Source: Succinivibrionaceae bacterium (lineage in GTDB: Bacteria > Pseudomonadota > Gammaproteobacteria > Enterobacterales > Succinivibrionaceae). Taken from it: a stretch of DNA of 59,789 nt. The notes under the pieces are model-generated. The model was not told the DNA's origin, searched no databases, and worked only from the letters and a program-made list of their open reading frames with translations. The stretch is taken from the NCBI GenBank assembly GCA_016284235.1, contig JAEEOK010000050.1, positions 1 through 59,789 of the forward strand, in the 5' to 3' direction. The translations under genes were made by a program, and so were the position numbers. Positions 18,250-26,811 of the stretch are shown here, in pieces; position 1 is the stretch's first letter; each line of letters starts with the position of its first letter.

Positions 18250-19761
18250 CTAATTTGACACAATTTGTACGACACAAAGTCGGGAGGAAGGATCTTTTCC
18301 AAATAGAATTTTTCTTCCTTCAGTTAAAGGAACACTTGTCCCAATTGCAATCTTTTTGTGATTATTGGCATCACTTACATCATAAAGTTCTTCCATGGCA
18401 CGATTAATCAGGATCCACTTTCCGTTATGCAGATGAAAATCGCCAACAGGCTTTTTATCAGCATCTGACAGTTTTTCATTAGGATGAATGTTCTTATCAA
18501 TATGCCATTTGTACAGGGACTGCTTGCTGAATACCATAAGCCGGTAGTTTTCATACCGGAATGATTCCGTCGGGCGCGGTCTGTAATAAAAATTAAGAAT
18601 CGGCAATTCACCCTTATACGGGGTTCCACAGAAAGGACATTTCGGCTTTTTGGTGTTGTCAAAAACAAAATACTTCTCACGGCACTGGGGATTCTGACAC
18701 GGCTGTATCAAATCAACAGTTTTTATAAGAGCCTTTTCCCAGTCATCAGCAGAAGGACGCTTTGAAGGATCATGAAGCCCGTCAATGAAAGCCTTTTCAA
18801 AAAGGACAGATAAGAACGGACCGCACAAAGTGTACGGAAGCTTGGTTACATCGCCCTGAGGAAGTTCAAATTTATCCAGATTTTGTATTTTGGGCCGGTT
18901 TCTTTTATCGACAGGATGTTCTATAAAAAGAGCCTGACTGCCCATACTCAGTTCCTCATCCTTTGCACTGTCATCCGGATCGCACACCATTCCTCCTCTT
19001 AAAGGATGGCGGTATAGCAGATACATATAAATCAGAACAGCAAGAGCATGTCTGTCCGTCAAAATGGAGGGAACCTTCTTTTTCGGATCTTCTTTAGGAA
19101 GTGAAACAGTTTCCAGAACCTCCGGGGCAATAAAATCAGGTGTTCCAACAACATCAGGCGGAAATTTTCCAGGAACCACAAGTCCGTCTATGTCTATGAT
19201 ACATGCATCACCCTTGAGAGGATCAACTAGAACATTTTTGTAGGATAAATCTGAATGAGCCAGACCAGCGGCATGCATTCTCTTCACGGCCCTGGCAATT
19301 TTGATACAAATCTGCAGATAGCTCAGCCATGTACCCTTCTGATCATCCTCAAGCATTTTATTTCTGAGTTTCGAAGATGCAAACCATTTACCTTCTTTCT
19401 CTAGTCCCTTGTATTTACCACCTGAAAAAAAGAAATTAGACCGGTATGTCGGAGCTACCACACCCAGCTTATGAATACCATTGTGATCCCACTCCACAAT
19501 ATGCGTTGGCCAGCAAAATAGCTTCTTTAAGTTTTCTCCGCCATCCTTCTCAAAAAGCTGCTTGGCATAAGTATCAATTATTTTCTCAAGTCTCTCTCTT
19601 GAATTACGATCCTGTTCCTTTCGGAAAAAACCTACAACATAGGACTTATCAGGGCTGAAATAAACAGCTTTCATAGCTCCTTTTTCGTTACATTTAGCTT
19701 CTTCAAACTGAATCTTTGTACCATCAAGAGCGGTCAAACTAACAATATTACTCTTACTCAT
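18250..19761 (-). CDS. TerY-associated Ser/Thr protein kinase with zinc ribbon
   Basis: Soluble protein kinase, 503 aa. The catalytic loop HSDLSYKNV (D171, N176) is intact. The DFG motif is replaced by DIDG (190-193). The APE-like segment is IAPEVLE. A candidate ATP Lys is in VVGFFRKEQ. A zinc ribbon follows (C355, C360, C375, C378) and then a beta-rich C-terminal part of about 110 residues that may be FHA-like. With the adjacent PP2C phosphatase (8-bp overlap) and the TerY protein it makes the signalling triad of Ter clusters. Substrates are unknown; TerD-domain proteins of the cluster are candidates by context only. Confidence 0.9.
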   Translation of the reverse strand: MSKSNIVSLTALDGTKIQFEEAKCNEKGAMKAVYFSPDKSYVVGFFRKEQDRNSRERLEKIIDTYAKQLFEKDGGENLKKLFCWPTHIVEWDHNGIHKLGVVAPTYRSNFFFSGGKYKGLEKEGKWFASSKLRNKMLEDDQKGTWLSYLQICIKIARAVKRMHAAGLAHSDLSYKNVLVDPLKGDACIIDIDGLVVPGKFPPDVVGTPDFIAPEVLETVSLPKEDPKKKVPSILTDRHALAVLIYMYLLYRHPLRGGMVCDPDDSAKDEELSMGSQALFIEHPVDKRNRPKIQNLDKFELPQGDVTKLPYTLCGPFLSVLFEKAFIDGLHDPSKRPSADDWEKALIKTVDLIQPCQNPQCREKYFVFDNTKKPKCPFCGTPYKGELPILNFYYRPRPTESFRYENYRLMVFSKQSLYKWHIDKNIHPNEKLSDADKKPVGDFHLHNGKWILINRAMEELYDVSDANNHKKIAIGTSVPLTEGRKILFGKDPSSRLCVVQIVSN

Positions 19762-21940
19762 TTCTATACATTACCACCAGTGTTCTGTCGTCATGATTGC
19801 CTACGGCCCAGTAATTAAGCCATTCCAGAAGTTCCCCCTTCAAGCTTTCCGGAGAATTAGTCAGATTAATTGCAGGAGAATCATCACCACCTTTTTCAGT
19901 CAGATCCTTCCAGAATTCATCCCAGTTTTCCTTGCTCGTCATGCATTCCTCAGTCTCAAACTTTGCATCGGAAACACCATCGGTCATCAGCATGATTGAA
20001 GTAAAATTCTTCACAAAATGAACAGAAATTCTATTGATAAGATCCGGAGCCATGAACAGACTTTTCATAGTTAAAAATCTTGTCTGACCTGCGTATTCAC
20101 CAGAATCAGGAGTATTCATTAGAAGAGTATTGGACGTATAAACACTCTTACCATCACGAACTATTCTGCGTCCGGGATTATCTTCATCTTTATCATATAC
20201 AACAATAGCTCCGTCCCCTATGGAAAAAGAAACAACAAGATAACTGTCTCCAAACTTTCTGACAATAACAAACAGCAGAGTTGTTGAAAAATCCTTAAGA
20301 TCGGTCTGCTCATATGTACAATTTTTTGCTACAGTCTCTATTTCTGAAAGCGCTTTTTTGACCAGAGGAAGTAAATGACTGTAAGAAAGAATTTTAATAT
20401 CCTTCAAATCGGACACTTCCAGCTTCTGCTTGGTTAAAACAATTTTTTTCAATTCTGTGTTAAAAGGATCATCGCTTCGGGAAAGCTTTCCTGTAAGTTC
20501 CCTAGAAAGAGTTTCGCATGCTATCCTTGAGCCTTGTCTGGAATATTTCGCAGATCCTGCACCATCGGCAACAATAAGTACGTACCAGTCTTCCTTCTGT
20601 GTCTTTGCAATTCTAAAATCATCATCACGCGGCTTTCCGATATGAGCGTGAGAGCGGCCTCTTTGACTTGCTCCGAAAATTTTTAAATCTCCTGAAACAG
20701 GAAGACAGTCAGAGTCTGATGAATCCTTATAAAAAGGGATATCCGGCGGAACAGGAAGATTTTTCCAGAGAGTCCGAGGATTAGGCCGGACTTTGACCTT
20801 TTGCTGTAAATCTGCAGCTTTACCCTGATCTGCTGTTGTCTTTCCATCATCAGCAGACAAAGGAGAAATATTCGGTGATAATTTTGTATCTTCGGAACTA
20901 TGCTCGTCAGATACAGATCTTTCTTTCTTCATCCCTGCTAATTCCGTCATTTTTTCTGGACTGACAACATTCTTTTCAGATCCGGCGGTAGCATCATCAT
21001 TCATAAATTCTGTTTTTTTATCCGAAACTGAATTATTATTTTCTGATTTAGCGTTTTCCTCTCCAGCAACAGGAACTGGTAGATCTTCACTTACGGATTT
21101 CTTGTCAGATCCGGCTGTCTCATCATTTATAATTTCAGAATTTTTGTTCGAAACTGAATTTTTATTTTCTGATTTTCTGCAGTCTTCATCAAATACATGC
21201 TCTGTTCGATTTCCGCTGACAGCATCAGAAGAAATATTCAAACCGGACTGCGTTTCTATCGAATTTTTACTGCCGCTGAAAGGACTGTAAGACGAATTGT
21301 TATCTGTTGTATTGTTTTCTCCTGTATCACCGCCAAGAGTATGAATCTCTGGCTCTTTTTCTGTTTCAGAATTTTTTTCTGACGATGTCCTGGTATCAAT
21401 ATTCGGAGAAATATCATCTCCCTTTAGTAAGTCTCTGTTAACACCCGAATCAACGTTCTGACTTTCATTGCAAAAACAAAACGTAAAAGAAACAGAGGCA
21501 TATCTGTTATTGGAACCATTATTACCTTTGACTTCAAGTATCTGACTGAGTTTTACTTCTCCGAAATTGTCCGCATTTACTGTTACTCCCTGTTCTAACA
21601 CATCTGAATCATTATTCCGGTTTGGAAACGATGTTTCGATTTGAACCTTGCCGGACTCTTCAATATTTATTTTTCCACTGAAAAGTGACAAAAATTTTTT
21701 TATATCAGCAATTTTTTTATCACTGCCAATCTTTGACGAATTGCGATTATCTAAATCATCTAGCTTTACATCATGTTTTAAAAGATATTTATCAAACAGA
21801 GAGTCATTAAAATCAATAATAGATTTAAAAATATCTTTAACATCGAATTTAAAAAAGCAATTTTCTCTGAGAGCCAGCCAAATTTTCAACGACAAACGGT
21901 ATTTGCGATCAGAATTACTTTCTTTATCCTTATTATCCAT
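19754..21940 (-). CDS. PP2C-type protein phosphatase with long disordered N-terminal region
   Basis: The catalytic domain is at about 417-728: RDDD (438-441), VADGAGSAKYS (457-467) and LMTDGVSD supply the metal-binding acidic residues of PP2C. The N-terminal 150 residues may be a separate folded domain that I cannot name. Residues 160-390 are low-complexity, rich in Ser, Asn, Glu, Lys and Asp, and contain a roughly 33-residue unit repeated at about 256-288 and 298-330. Presumably it reverses the phosphorylation made by the kinase encoded next. It starts 65 bp after the preceding terY and overlaps the kinase by 8 bp. Confidence 0.9.
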   Translation of the reverse strand: MDNKDKESNSDRKYRLSLKIWLALRENCFFKFDVKDIFKSIIDFNDSLFDKYLLKHDVKLDDLDNRNSSKIGSDKKIADIKKFLSLFSGKINIEESGKVQIETSFPNRNNDSDVLEQGVTVNADNFGEVKLSQILEVKGNNGSNNRYASVSFTFCFCNESQNVDSGVNRDLLKGDDISPNIDTRTSSEKNSETEKEPEIHTLGGDTGENNTTDNNSSYSPFSGSKNSIETQSGLNISSDAVSGNRTEHVFDEDCRKSENKNSVSNKNSEIINDETAGSDKKSVSEDLPVPVAGEENAKSENNNSVSDKKTEFMNDDATAGSEKNVVSPEKMTELAGMKKERSVSDEHSSEDTKLSPNISPLSADDGKTTADQGKAADLQQKVKVRPNPRTLWKNLPVPPDIPFYKDSSDSDCLPVSGDLKIFGASQRGRSHAHIGKPRDDDFRIAKTQKEDWYVLIVADGAGSAKYSRQGSRIACETLSRELTGKLSRSDDPFNTELKKIVLTKQKLEVSDLKDIKILSYSHLLPLVKKALSEIETVAKNCTYEQTDLKDFSTTLLFVIVRKFGDSYLVVSFSIGDGAIVVYDKDEDNPGRRIVRDGKSVYTSNTLLMNTPDSGEYAGQTRFLTMKSLFMAPDLINRISVHFVKNFTSIMLMTDGVSDAKFETEECMTSKENWDEFWKDLTEKGGDDSPAINLTNSPESLKGELLEWLNYWAVGNHDDRTLVVMYRNE
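20951..21175 (-). repeat. Imperfect in-frame repeat in the phosphatase linker
   Basis: Two copies of a Ser/Asn/Lys-rich unit of about 33 codons, sharing SENxNSVSxK, IND/MND and TAGSxK elements. The lower-strand bases repeat correspondingly. Confidence 0.65.
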
Positions 21941-22005
21941 AGCAGGAGTCCTGTTCTTAAGATCAGCCCGGTTGCACAGCAGTCACAGCATGCCGGACAA
22001 CATTA

Positions 22006-22641
22006 TCAAAAAACCACAATTTCATCAGGAGGAGGAGGAAGAGAAGTTTCAACCCCTATACCCTGACTTTTATTAAATTCATCTATGGATGACGAAACCC
22101 ACTGAAACAGCTTTATGAATGAATCACTGTCAAGATTTTCCAGCTTATATACCTCAGATGTTAATTTTTTAAGAGGCTCTATCTTTGCCAAAGGACCGGC
22201 GGCACAGGCTATCACCCTTCCGAATTTACGTTTTGACAGGGCTTCACACATCTGCGAATAAAGAAGGACATCAGACGGTTTACCATCAGTCATGACAATA
22301 AGCACCGGCAGCCAGTCACCTTTCTGCGTTGGTGAATTCGGTATAAATTCCTGACTGATTCTCTTATTGAGAAGCTCAAGAGCGGCTCCGAGATGAGTAG
22401 GCCCGCAATCGGGAGTTGTAATATCCGGCAAATCAAGCTCATCAACAGCCGTTAATGGAAACAGAAGATTAACATCCTTATCAAAGGTTATCAGTGAAAG
22501 GTATACCGACTCCAGTGCAAAAGGATCATTCTTTAAAGTCGAAATCATTGAATCAATTCCGACCTTCACTGACTCTATCGGTTCACCCTTCATCGAACCG
22601 GAAGTATCAATTAAGAGATAAACAGGAAGTCTTCTCGGCAT
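22006..22641 (-). CDS. terY: Short TerY-type vWA protein (second)
   Basis: A 211-residue vWA domain with a complete MIDAS: DTSGS (12-16), a Thr in the CGPTHLG loop, and MTDGKP. It lacks the zinc module of the larger TerY. It ends in an extended tail LPPPPDEIVVF, nearly the same as the end of the adjacent vWA protein, so the tail is probably a docking motif. I use the ATG reading MPRRLPVYL because GGAG lies six bases upstream. It is read between the other short terY and the phosphatase. Confidence 0.9.
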   Translation of the reverse strand: MPRRLPVYLLIDTSGSMKGEPIESVKVGIDSMISTLKNDPFALESVYLSLITFDKDVNLLFPLTAVDELDLPDITTPDCGPTHLGAALELLNKRISQEFIPNSPTQKGDWLPVLIVMTDGKPSDVLLYSQMCEALSKRKFGRVIACAAGPLAKIEPLKKLTSEVYKLENLDSDSFIKLFQWVSSSIDEFNKSQGIGVETSLPPPPDEIVVF

Positions 22642-22712
22642 AAGCATCTCCATTTCATCAATTTAATCGGGAGATTCAAATCTCCCGAAATATTTCTTGA
22701 TAATAAAAGTTC

Positions 22713-23351
22713 TCACACAACTATGTTGATTTCATCCGGAGGAGGAGGAAGATCATCCATACCGGAGCTCTCCTGACCGCTGTTCTCAATTTTCTGACTT
22801 CCCGTACTGATGGAAGCTGAAACCCACTTGAAGAATGCTTTTATTGATTCACTGTCAGTAGAGGCAAGAGAAACAACATTCTCTGTAATTTCCTTAAGAA
22901 CATCAGTATTGGCGGCTGTTCCTGCAGCACAGGCAACAACAATACCTGTTTTAGTCTTTTTAAAACGATCAAGGCCAAGCTTGATATTATCTGTCGGTTC
23001 GCCGTCAGTCATAATAAACACCATCGGCTTCCAGTCACCCTTCTGCTCACTGGAAGATTTAACAACCTCCCTGTCAATACAGTCTGACACAACCTCAAGA
23101 GCCTTGCCAAGTTCAGTACAGCCTCCTGCAGAAAGAGAAGGTTCATTAACAGAATTGATTTCTGTCAGAGGAACAATCTGCTTAACATCGCTGCTGAAAG
23201 TAATAACACTGATATATGCAGTCTCAAGGGCATAAGGATCACTTTTCAGAGCAGAAAGAAGAACACTAACTCCGTTCTTAACCGCCTCAATCGGCTCACC
23301 ATACATAGATCCGGATGTATCAAGCATCAAATACACAGGTAATCTTCTCAT
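22713..23351 (-). CDS. terY: Short TerY-type vWA protein (first)
   Basis: 212 residues; MIDAS DTSGS (11-15), Thr in the GGCTELG loop, and MTDGEP. It ends LPPPPDEINIVV. It is a clear paralogue of the vWA protein encoded 71 bp downstream. A GGAG ribosome site is present. The 71-bp gap holds a GGGAGATT/AATCTCCC inverted repeat that might modulate read-through. Confidence 0.9.
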   Translation of the reverse strand: MRRLPVYLMLDTSGSMYGEPIEAVKNGVSVLLSALKSDPYALETAYISVITFSSDVKQIVPLTEINSVNEPSLSAGGCTELGKALEVVSDCIDREVVKSSSEQKGDWKPMVFIMTDGEPTDNIKLGLDRFKKTKTGIVVACAAGTAANTDVLKEITENVVSLASTDSESIKAFFKWVSASISTGSQKIENSGQESSGMDDLPPPPDEINIVV

Positions 23352-23368
23352 TCAATTGACTCCTTTAA

Positions 23369-24043
23369 TCAGACATAACATTTTTTTATTCTGTTGATTG
23401 TTTCACAAAGATTGTTATCTTGTGTCGCCTCACCTATGGCATCAAAAGACCATTCCTGCCCCGTACGAACAAGCTTGCCCATTACCATGGATTTTTTTCC
23501 GGAAAAAGAAGGATCTGAAGATACGTTATACATGGCGTGGACAAAAGCAACCTTGTCCGGTTCACCTTCAAACAGTCTGATTGATGCAAAAGGAATTTTG
23601 GAAAAATCACAGTCATTATTACCGTCATCAACATAATTCAGAAAAAAGACTATTGAGGATACTTCAGGATTTATTCTCTTCGTATCTACAACAATTACTT
23701 CATTATCTGAATCACTGCTGCCGCCCTGGCGATCATCACCGCTGTGCTTAACTCCGCCGCACTTTGACACGAGCTTACCCATCGGATATCCGTAATGCTG
23801 CAAAAATTCCTTCAAATAATCAGGAGAATAGATCCAGTCGACCATCTCGCCGCTGCTGTTAAACATTACGCAGCTCAAATCAAGATCTATATTCTCATCA
23901 GATGAAAAAAGACCGAACACCTTTTTTACTTTGATTTTTCCCCATTTGCATCCGACACAAAAACGCTCTATGCTGGAACCGCTGCCTGCTCCTGCATCAT
24001 CTTTCTTCAGATTAAATCTGCCACCTTTTTTTAAATTTATCAT
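23369..24043 (-). CDS. Divergent TerD-domain protein
   Basis: 224 aa with a TerD fold, clearly diverged. The first acidic motif reads DENIDLDLS rather than DFDLDAS; the second, SGDDRQGGSSDSDNE, is kept and should still bind Ca2+. The N-terminus carries INLKKGGRFNLKKD and an insertion with the pair CVGC. The C-terminus keeps the GKLVRTGQEWSFDAIGE signature. It probably has a role distinct from canonical TerD. I start at ATG 24043, five bases after the upstream terD stop; the AGGTTG across that stop may be the ribosome site. Confidence 0.82.
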   Translation of the reverse strand: MINLKKGGRFNLKKDDAGAGSGSSIERFCVGCKWGKIKVKKVFGLFSSDENIDLDLSCVMFNSSGEMVDWIYSPDYLKEFLQHYGYPMGKLVSKCGGVKHSGDDRQGGSSDSDNEVIVVDTKRINPEVSSIVFFLNYVDDGNNDCDFSKIPFASIRLFEGEPDKVAFVHAMYNVSSDPSFSGKKSMVMGKLVRTGQEWSFDAIGEATQDNNLCETINRIKKCYV

Positions 24044-24048
24044 AATAA

Positions 24049-24609
24049 TCAACCTGCATATTTATCTACGAGATAATCAAGCTCCTTCCTGTAAGCGTTG
24101 CCCATGGCCTCAAATTTCCACGAACTGCCGTTACGAACAAGCTTTCCGAATTCTATGAGAGTCATGCCGCTGAAGTCATCCTCAAGCTGATAACGAAGAA
24201 TCTCCCTGCCTGTATCCTGATCCACAATTCTTATGTAGGCTTCTTCAACCTGACCAAAATCCTGCTTTCGCGCCATACATTCGTAGATTGACACAACAAA
24301 AATTATTTCCTTGATCTTGGGATCAACCTGCTTAAGCTGTACAGTGAGACTCTCGTTATCGCCGTCTCCGCTGCCGCCGGAGCGATCGTCACCGCTGGAT
24401 TTGACCGAACCGTCAAGAGATGTCTGATTATTGTAGAACACAAAGAAAAGATCATCCGGAATCTTATGATTATCACCCACCATAAAGGCTGATGCATCCA
24501 GATCAAAATCAAAACCGGAGCTGCTTTCCTGTGCTACCCATCCCAATCCCACAACTGCATTGGAAATACCGACATCAGCTGTATTTCCCTTCTTAAGATT
24601 AATTCCCAT
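24049..24609 (-). CDS. terD: TerD-family calcium-binding stress protein
   Basis: 186 aa with both calcium motifs: GFDFDLDASAF and SGDDRSGGSGDGDNE, then the RKQDFGQVEEAYIRIVDQ strand and a C-terminal GKLVRNGSSWKFEAMG. Cytosolic, associated with tellurite, phage and stress resistance. I start at MGINLKKG (GAGG eight bases upstream) rather than at an in-frame start 35 codons earlier, whose hydrophobic extension no family member has. It begins a subgroup terD, divergent terD, terY, terY. Confidence 0.9.
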   Translation of the reverse strand: MGINLKKGNTADVGISNAVVGLGWVAQESSSGFDFDLDASAFMVGDNHKIPDDLFFVFYNNQTSLDGSVKSSGDDRSGGSGDGDNESLTVQLKQVDPKIKEIIFVVSIYECMARKQDFGQVEEAYIRIVDQDTGREILRYQLEDDFSGMTLIEFGKLVRNGSSWKFEAMGNAYRKELDYLVDKYAG

Positions 24610-25006
24610 AAATGCGCCTCGTTCCGAATTACTGAACAAATCTGACAAAAAAACAAATTCAGAGATACTGAAAGAATAATTGAATATCAACAAAAAAAAA
24701 ATGATACAATTCACATTACATTCAGATATAACACGATATTTTTAGCCATATTTACTACAAAAGTAACGTCAAAAACTTCTATTCACTGAATTTTATTATG
24801 CAATAAAAGCTCAGAACAGCGTATCCCAGGCATTCGAAAAAGGGAAAACACTCTGTAAAAAAATGCCATCAGGCGGGCATATAATTGACAAAAGAAAGAC
24901 TAAACCTAATTTTATGTCTTATACCCACGCCCTAAAGGACGTGGTTTTACGGCACGATCAGATAAACGTCATCATCAGATTCAGATTTATTAAAAAAAAC
25001 AGGCTG
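24610..25006. other. 397-nt gap inside the ter cluster with an IS200/IS605-like end
   Basis: No gene is supported. The stretch 24863-24960 includes an imperfect palindrome (24925-24944) of the kind found at ends of IS200/IS605 elements. Any promoter for the downstream terD subgroup should also lie here; I could not pick one with confidence. Confidence 0.5.
24925..24944. mobile_element. Remnant or MITE-like end of an IS200/IS605-type element
   Basis: CCACG-C-CCT-AA-AGG-A-CGTGG: an 8-bp stem with one C-A mismatch and a 2-base loop, flanked by ATACC and TTTTACGG. From memory, flank and stem resemble right-end hairpins of IS200/IS605 (tnpB-bearing) elements. No transposase or tnpB sequence is present, so this would be a solo end or a miniature element. 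It might also act as a structural signal between genes. Confidence 0.4.
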
Positions 25007-25708
25007 TCAGTCAACACCGATACTGATTCCTCCGGAACGCTCAGACGGCTGAATAATTACCGTTACAGGCTGACCACCGTGCCATTCGAATGAATAGGAT
25101 TCTCCGGATGCCTGACCAATAAGATTTTTCCAGTTTACATCCGTTTTAATGCTTGGATCACAGTCCCCCTGTCCTATCCAGCATATTACAGCATCAGGAT
25201 CAACAGATATTGTGTTTTTAGTTTCAATGTTGCTCAAAACCAGAGGATTTCCGTCAGAAAGCACCGCCACATATGCATTTTTTCCTTTTCCGACTAGCGT
25301 AGATGTAGCAAGTCCCTTCTGGGAGAATATACCGGAACCAAGAAAACGTACACTGTAATCGCAATCCTGGGTAAAGGCCAGAATATTTTCTGATTCAACC
25401 GAGATCCTCTCGCCCTCCTCCAGTTTATAAATAACTACGTGCTGACCGAAATTGGCGTAGTACGTTACAGAATCACCCTCCATCATAACCTTCATAAGCG
25501 GCAGATTCTCTCCGGTAACTCTTCTCATTATCGATCCCATCAGTGCTCTGCCGATACCTCCCTCCGGACCTAGAAGAAGTTTTTCAAATTTGTAATTTTT
25601 TGTCGGACTGTCACCGGCAATAAATGATCCTGCCTTTGTAAACAGAACATCTCTGCCTGTACATGTTACCTTCAAAGTTAATTCATTCATTGTTTCAAAA
25701 GTGAGCAT
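25007..25708 (-). CDS. AIM24-family (TIGR00266-like) protein
   Basis: 233-residue, all-beta protein of the AIM24/DUF124 family: the G-rich start (AGSFIAGDSPT), the SIMRRVTGENLPLMK segment and the FSQKGLATSTLVGKG-like middle are typical. It is cytosolic or membrane-peripheral and of unknown activity; related genes occur in ter clusters. GGAG precedes the ATG by nine bases. It lies 12 bp after the N-extended terD gene, so the two are co-transcribed. Confidence 0.82.
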   Translation of the reverse strand: MLTFETMNELTLKVTCTGRDVLFTKAGSFIAGDSPTKNYKFEKLLLGPEGGIGRALMGSIMRRVTGENLPLMKVMMEGDSVTYYANFGQHVVIYKLEEGERISVESENILAFTQDCDYSVRFLGSGIFSQKGLATSTLVGKGKNAYVAVLSDGNPLVLSNIETKNTISVDPDAVICWIGQGDCDPSIKTDVNWKNLIGQASGESYSFEWHGGQPVTVIIQPSERSGGISIGVD

Positions 25709-25720
25709 TCAGCTATCTCC

Positions 25721-26539
25721 TCAACCTATTTCTACTCCATAAACGGCGCACTGGCCCGCAAGATCCCTGTTAACTCCGTTGCCGACAGGATTAAACTTCC
25801 ACTGTCCGTTATACAGATATAATTCACCTATCGTCATGGATGTGACATTCTGATAATATTCCTCGAGACAGTAACTGAAAATTTCCTGTCCGGTATCTGC
25901 ATCGAGGAGCCTAATATAAGTGTCCTTCAGCATACTGAAATTAAGATTTTTCTCAAAGGCCTCGTGAATTGTGACTACAAAAACTATTTTCTGAATGCTT
26001 GAATTGAGCTTTCGCAGATCAACATGGATAACTTTCCTGTCCATACCGCCGGTATCACTCGAAAGAGAAACACTGCCGTCAGGACTTTTCTCCTGACCAT
26101 AGAAAACAAACCAGTCATCTCCCGGAACTCTGCCATCCGCCTTTACAAGAAATGCCGAAGCATCAACATCGCATCTTGCATCCCTGATATTCCATCCGAA
26201 ACATGCCTTTATCCCGGCTATATTGCGATCTAGAGAAGGAAGAGATGTCTTCTGCCCCTTACGAAGCAGACGGTGCATTGCAGGAACCGTCATGTCAGAA
26301 ATTGCAGTCTGAGAAACCTGATTTAAAGATCCCGGTGACTGCTGAACACCAGAATTTGACGATGGCACACAGGAGGTATTTCTCTGCTGCGCCTGAACGG
26401 GCGCTGAACCAGAACCGTGACCTGACTTGTTAATACTGCCTATGGTATTTTTAGAAAGCGGTCCTGTGTGTTTGGAATTCAACGAGCCGATATTAGCTCT
26501 GCATAAAGGAGGAGTAGTCTTGTTTGGAATATTTATCAT
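25721..26539 (-). CDS. TerD-domain protein with disordered N-terminal extension
   Basis: 272 aa: about 85 residues rich in Ser, Asn, Gly, Pro and Gln, then a TerD domain. The first acidic motif (CDVDASAF) is close to consensus, but the second (SSDTGGMDRKVIHVDL) has lost most of its acidic residues, so one calcium site is probably missing. The C-terminal IGELYLYNGQWKFNPVG signature is kept. The extension resembles a tether or multivalent binding segment. GGAG lies nine bases before the ATG. It begins a sub-operon with the AIM24 gene after a hairpin that follows the biosynthetic genes. Confidence 0.85.
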   Translation of the reverse strand: MINIPNKTTPPLCRANIGSLNSKHTGPLSKNTIGSINKSGHGSGSAPVQAQQRNTSCVPSSNSGVQQSPGSLNQVSQTAISDMTVPAMHRLLRKGQKTSLPSLDRNIAGIKACFGWNIRDARCDVDASAFLVKADGRVPGDDWFVFYGQEKSPDGSVSLSSDTGGMDRKVIHVDLRKLNSSIQKIVFVVTIHEAFEKNLNFSMLKDTYIRLLDADTGQEIFSYCLEEYYQNVTSMTIGELYLYNGQWKFNPVGNGVNRDLAGQCAVYGVEIG

Positions 26540-26595
26540 TCAAAATAACTCCTGAAAATAAATCAGTAATTTGAAAAAAAGATAGCGATAATGAC

Positions 26596-26609
26596 CCGGT
26601 TCGAACCGG
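26596..26609. promoter_or_regulatory. Perfect 14-bp palindrome CCGGTTCGAACCGG
   Basis: Lies 57 bp upstream of the N-extended terD start, where a repressor or activator could bind. As RNA it would be a 5-bp stem with a TCGA loop. It looks like a tRNA T-arm, but the pairing and surroundings do not make a tRNA. Confidence 0.4.
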
Positions 26610-26773
26610 ACGAAACAGGAAACCGGTAATGCGTCAAAAAAACATCCGCAGAACTGACACAATCAGTATCCTGGAAACTGCCATTTATTCTAACGAAATA
26701 CCCGGAATTTTAAAATTACGGCAATATATCAAAGGTCACAAAAACAGAAGAAAGTTTAAAAAGGAAGTATGCA

Positions 26774-26804
26774 GACATCATCCATGCATTTACTGAATGA
26801 TGTC
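26774..26804 (-). terminator. Hairpin after the biosynthetic genes
   Basis: GACATCAT/ATGATGTC, an 8-bp stem with a 15-nt loop, starting 7 bp after the stop of the StiP-like gene, with a T-rich stretch somewhat further on. Probably a partial terminator or RNA-stability element. Confidence 0.45.
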
Positions 26805-26811
26805 CTTTTAA

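Noticed and set aside
24863-25093. 76-codon frame over the IS-like hairpin
   Set aside because: Its translation simply reads through the hairpin and antisense of the AIM24-like gene.
26590-26615. Partial tRNA (T-arm-like GGTTCGAACC)
   Set aside because: The flanks do not pair as a T arm and no other tRNA parts are present.
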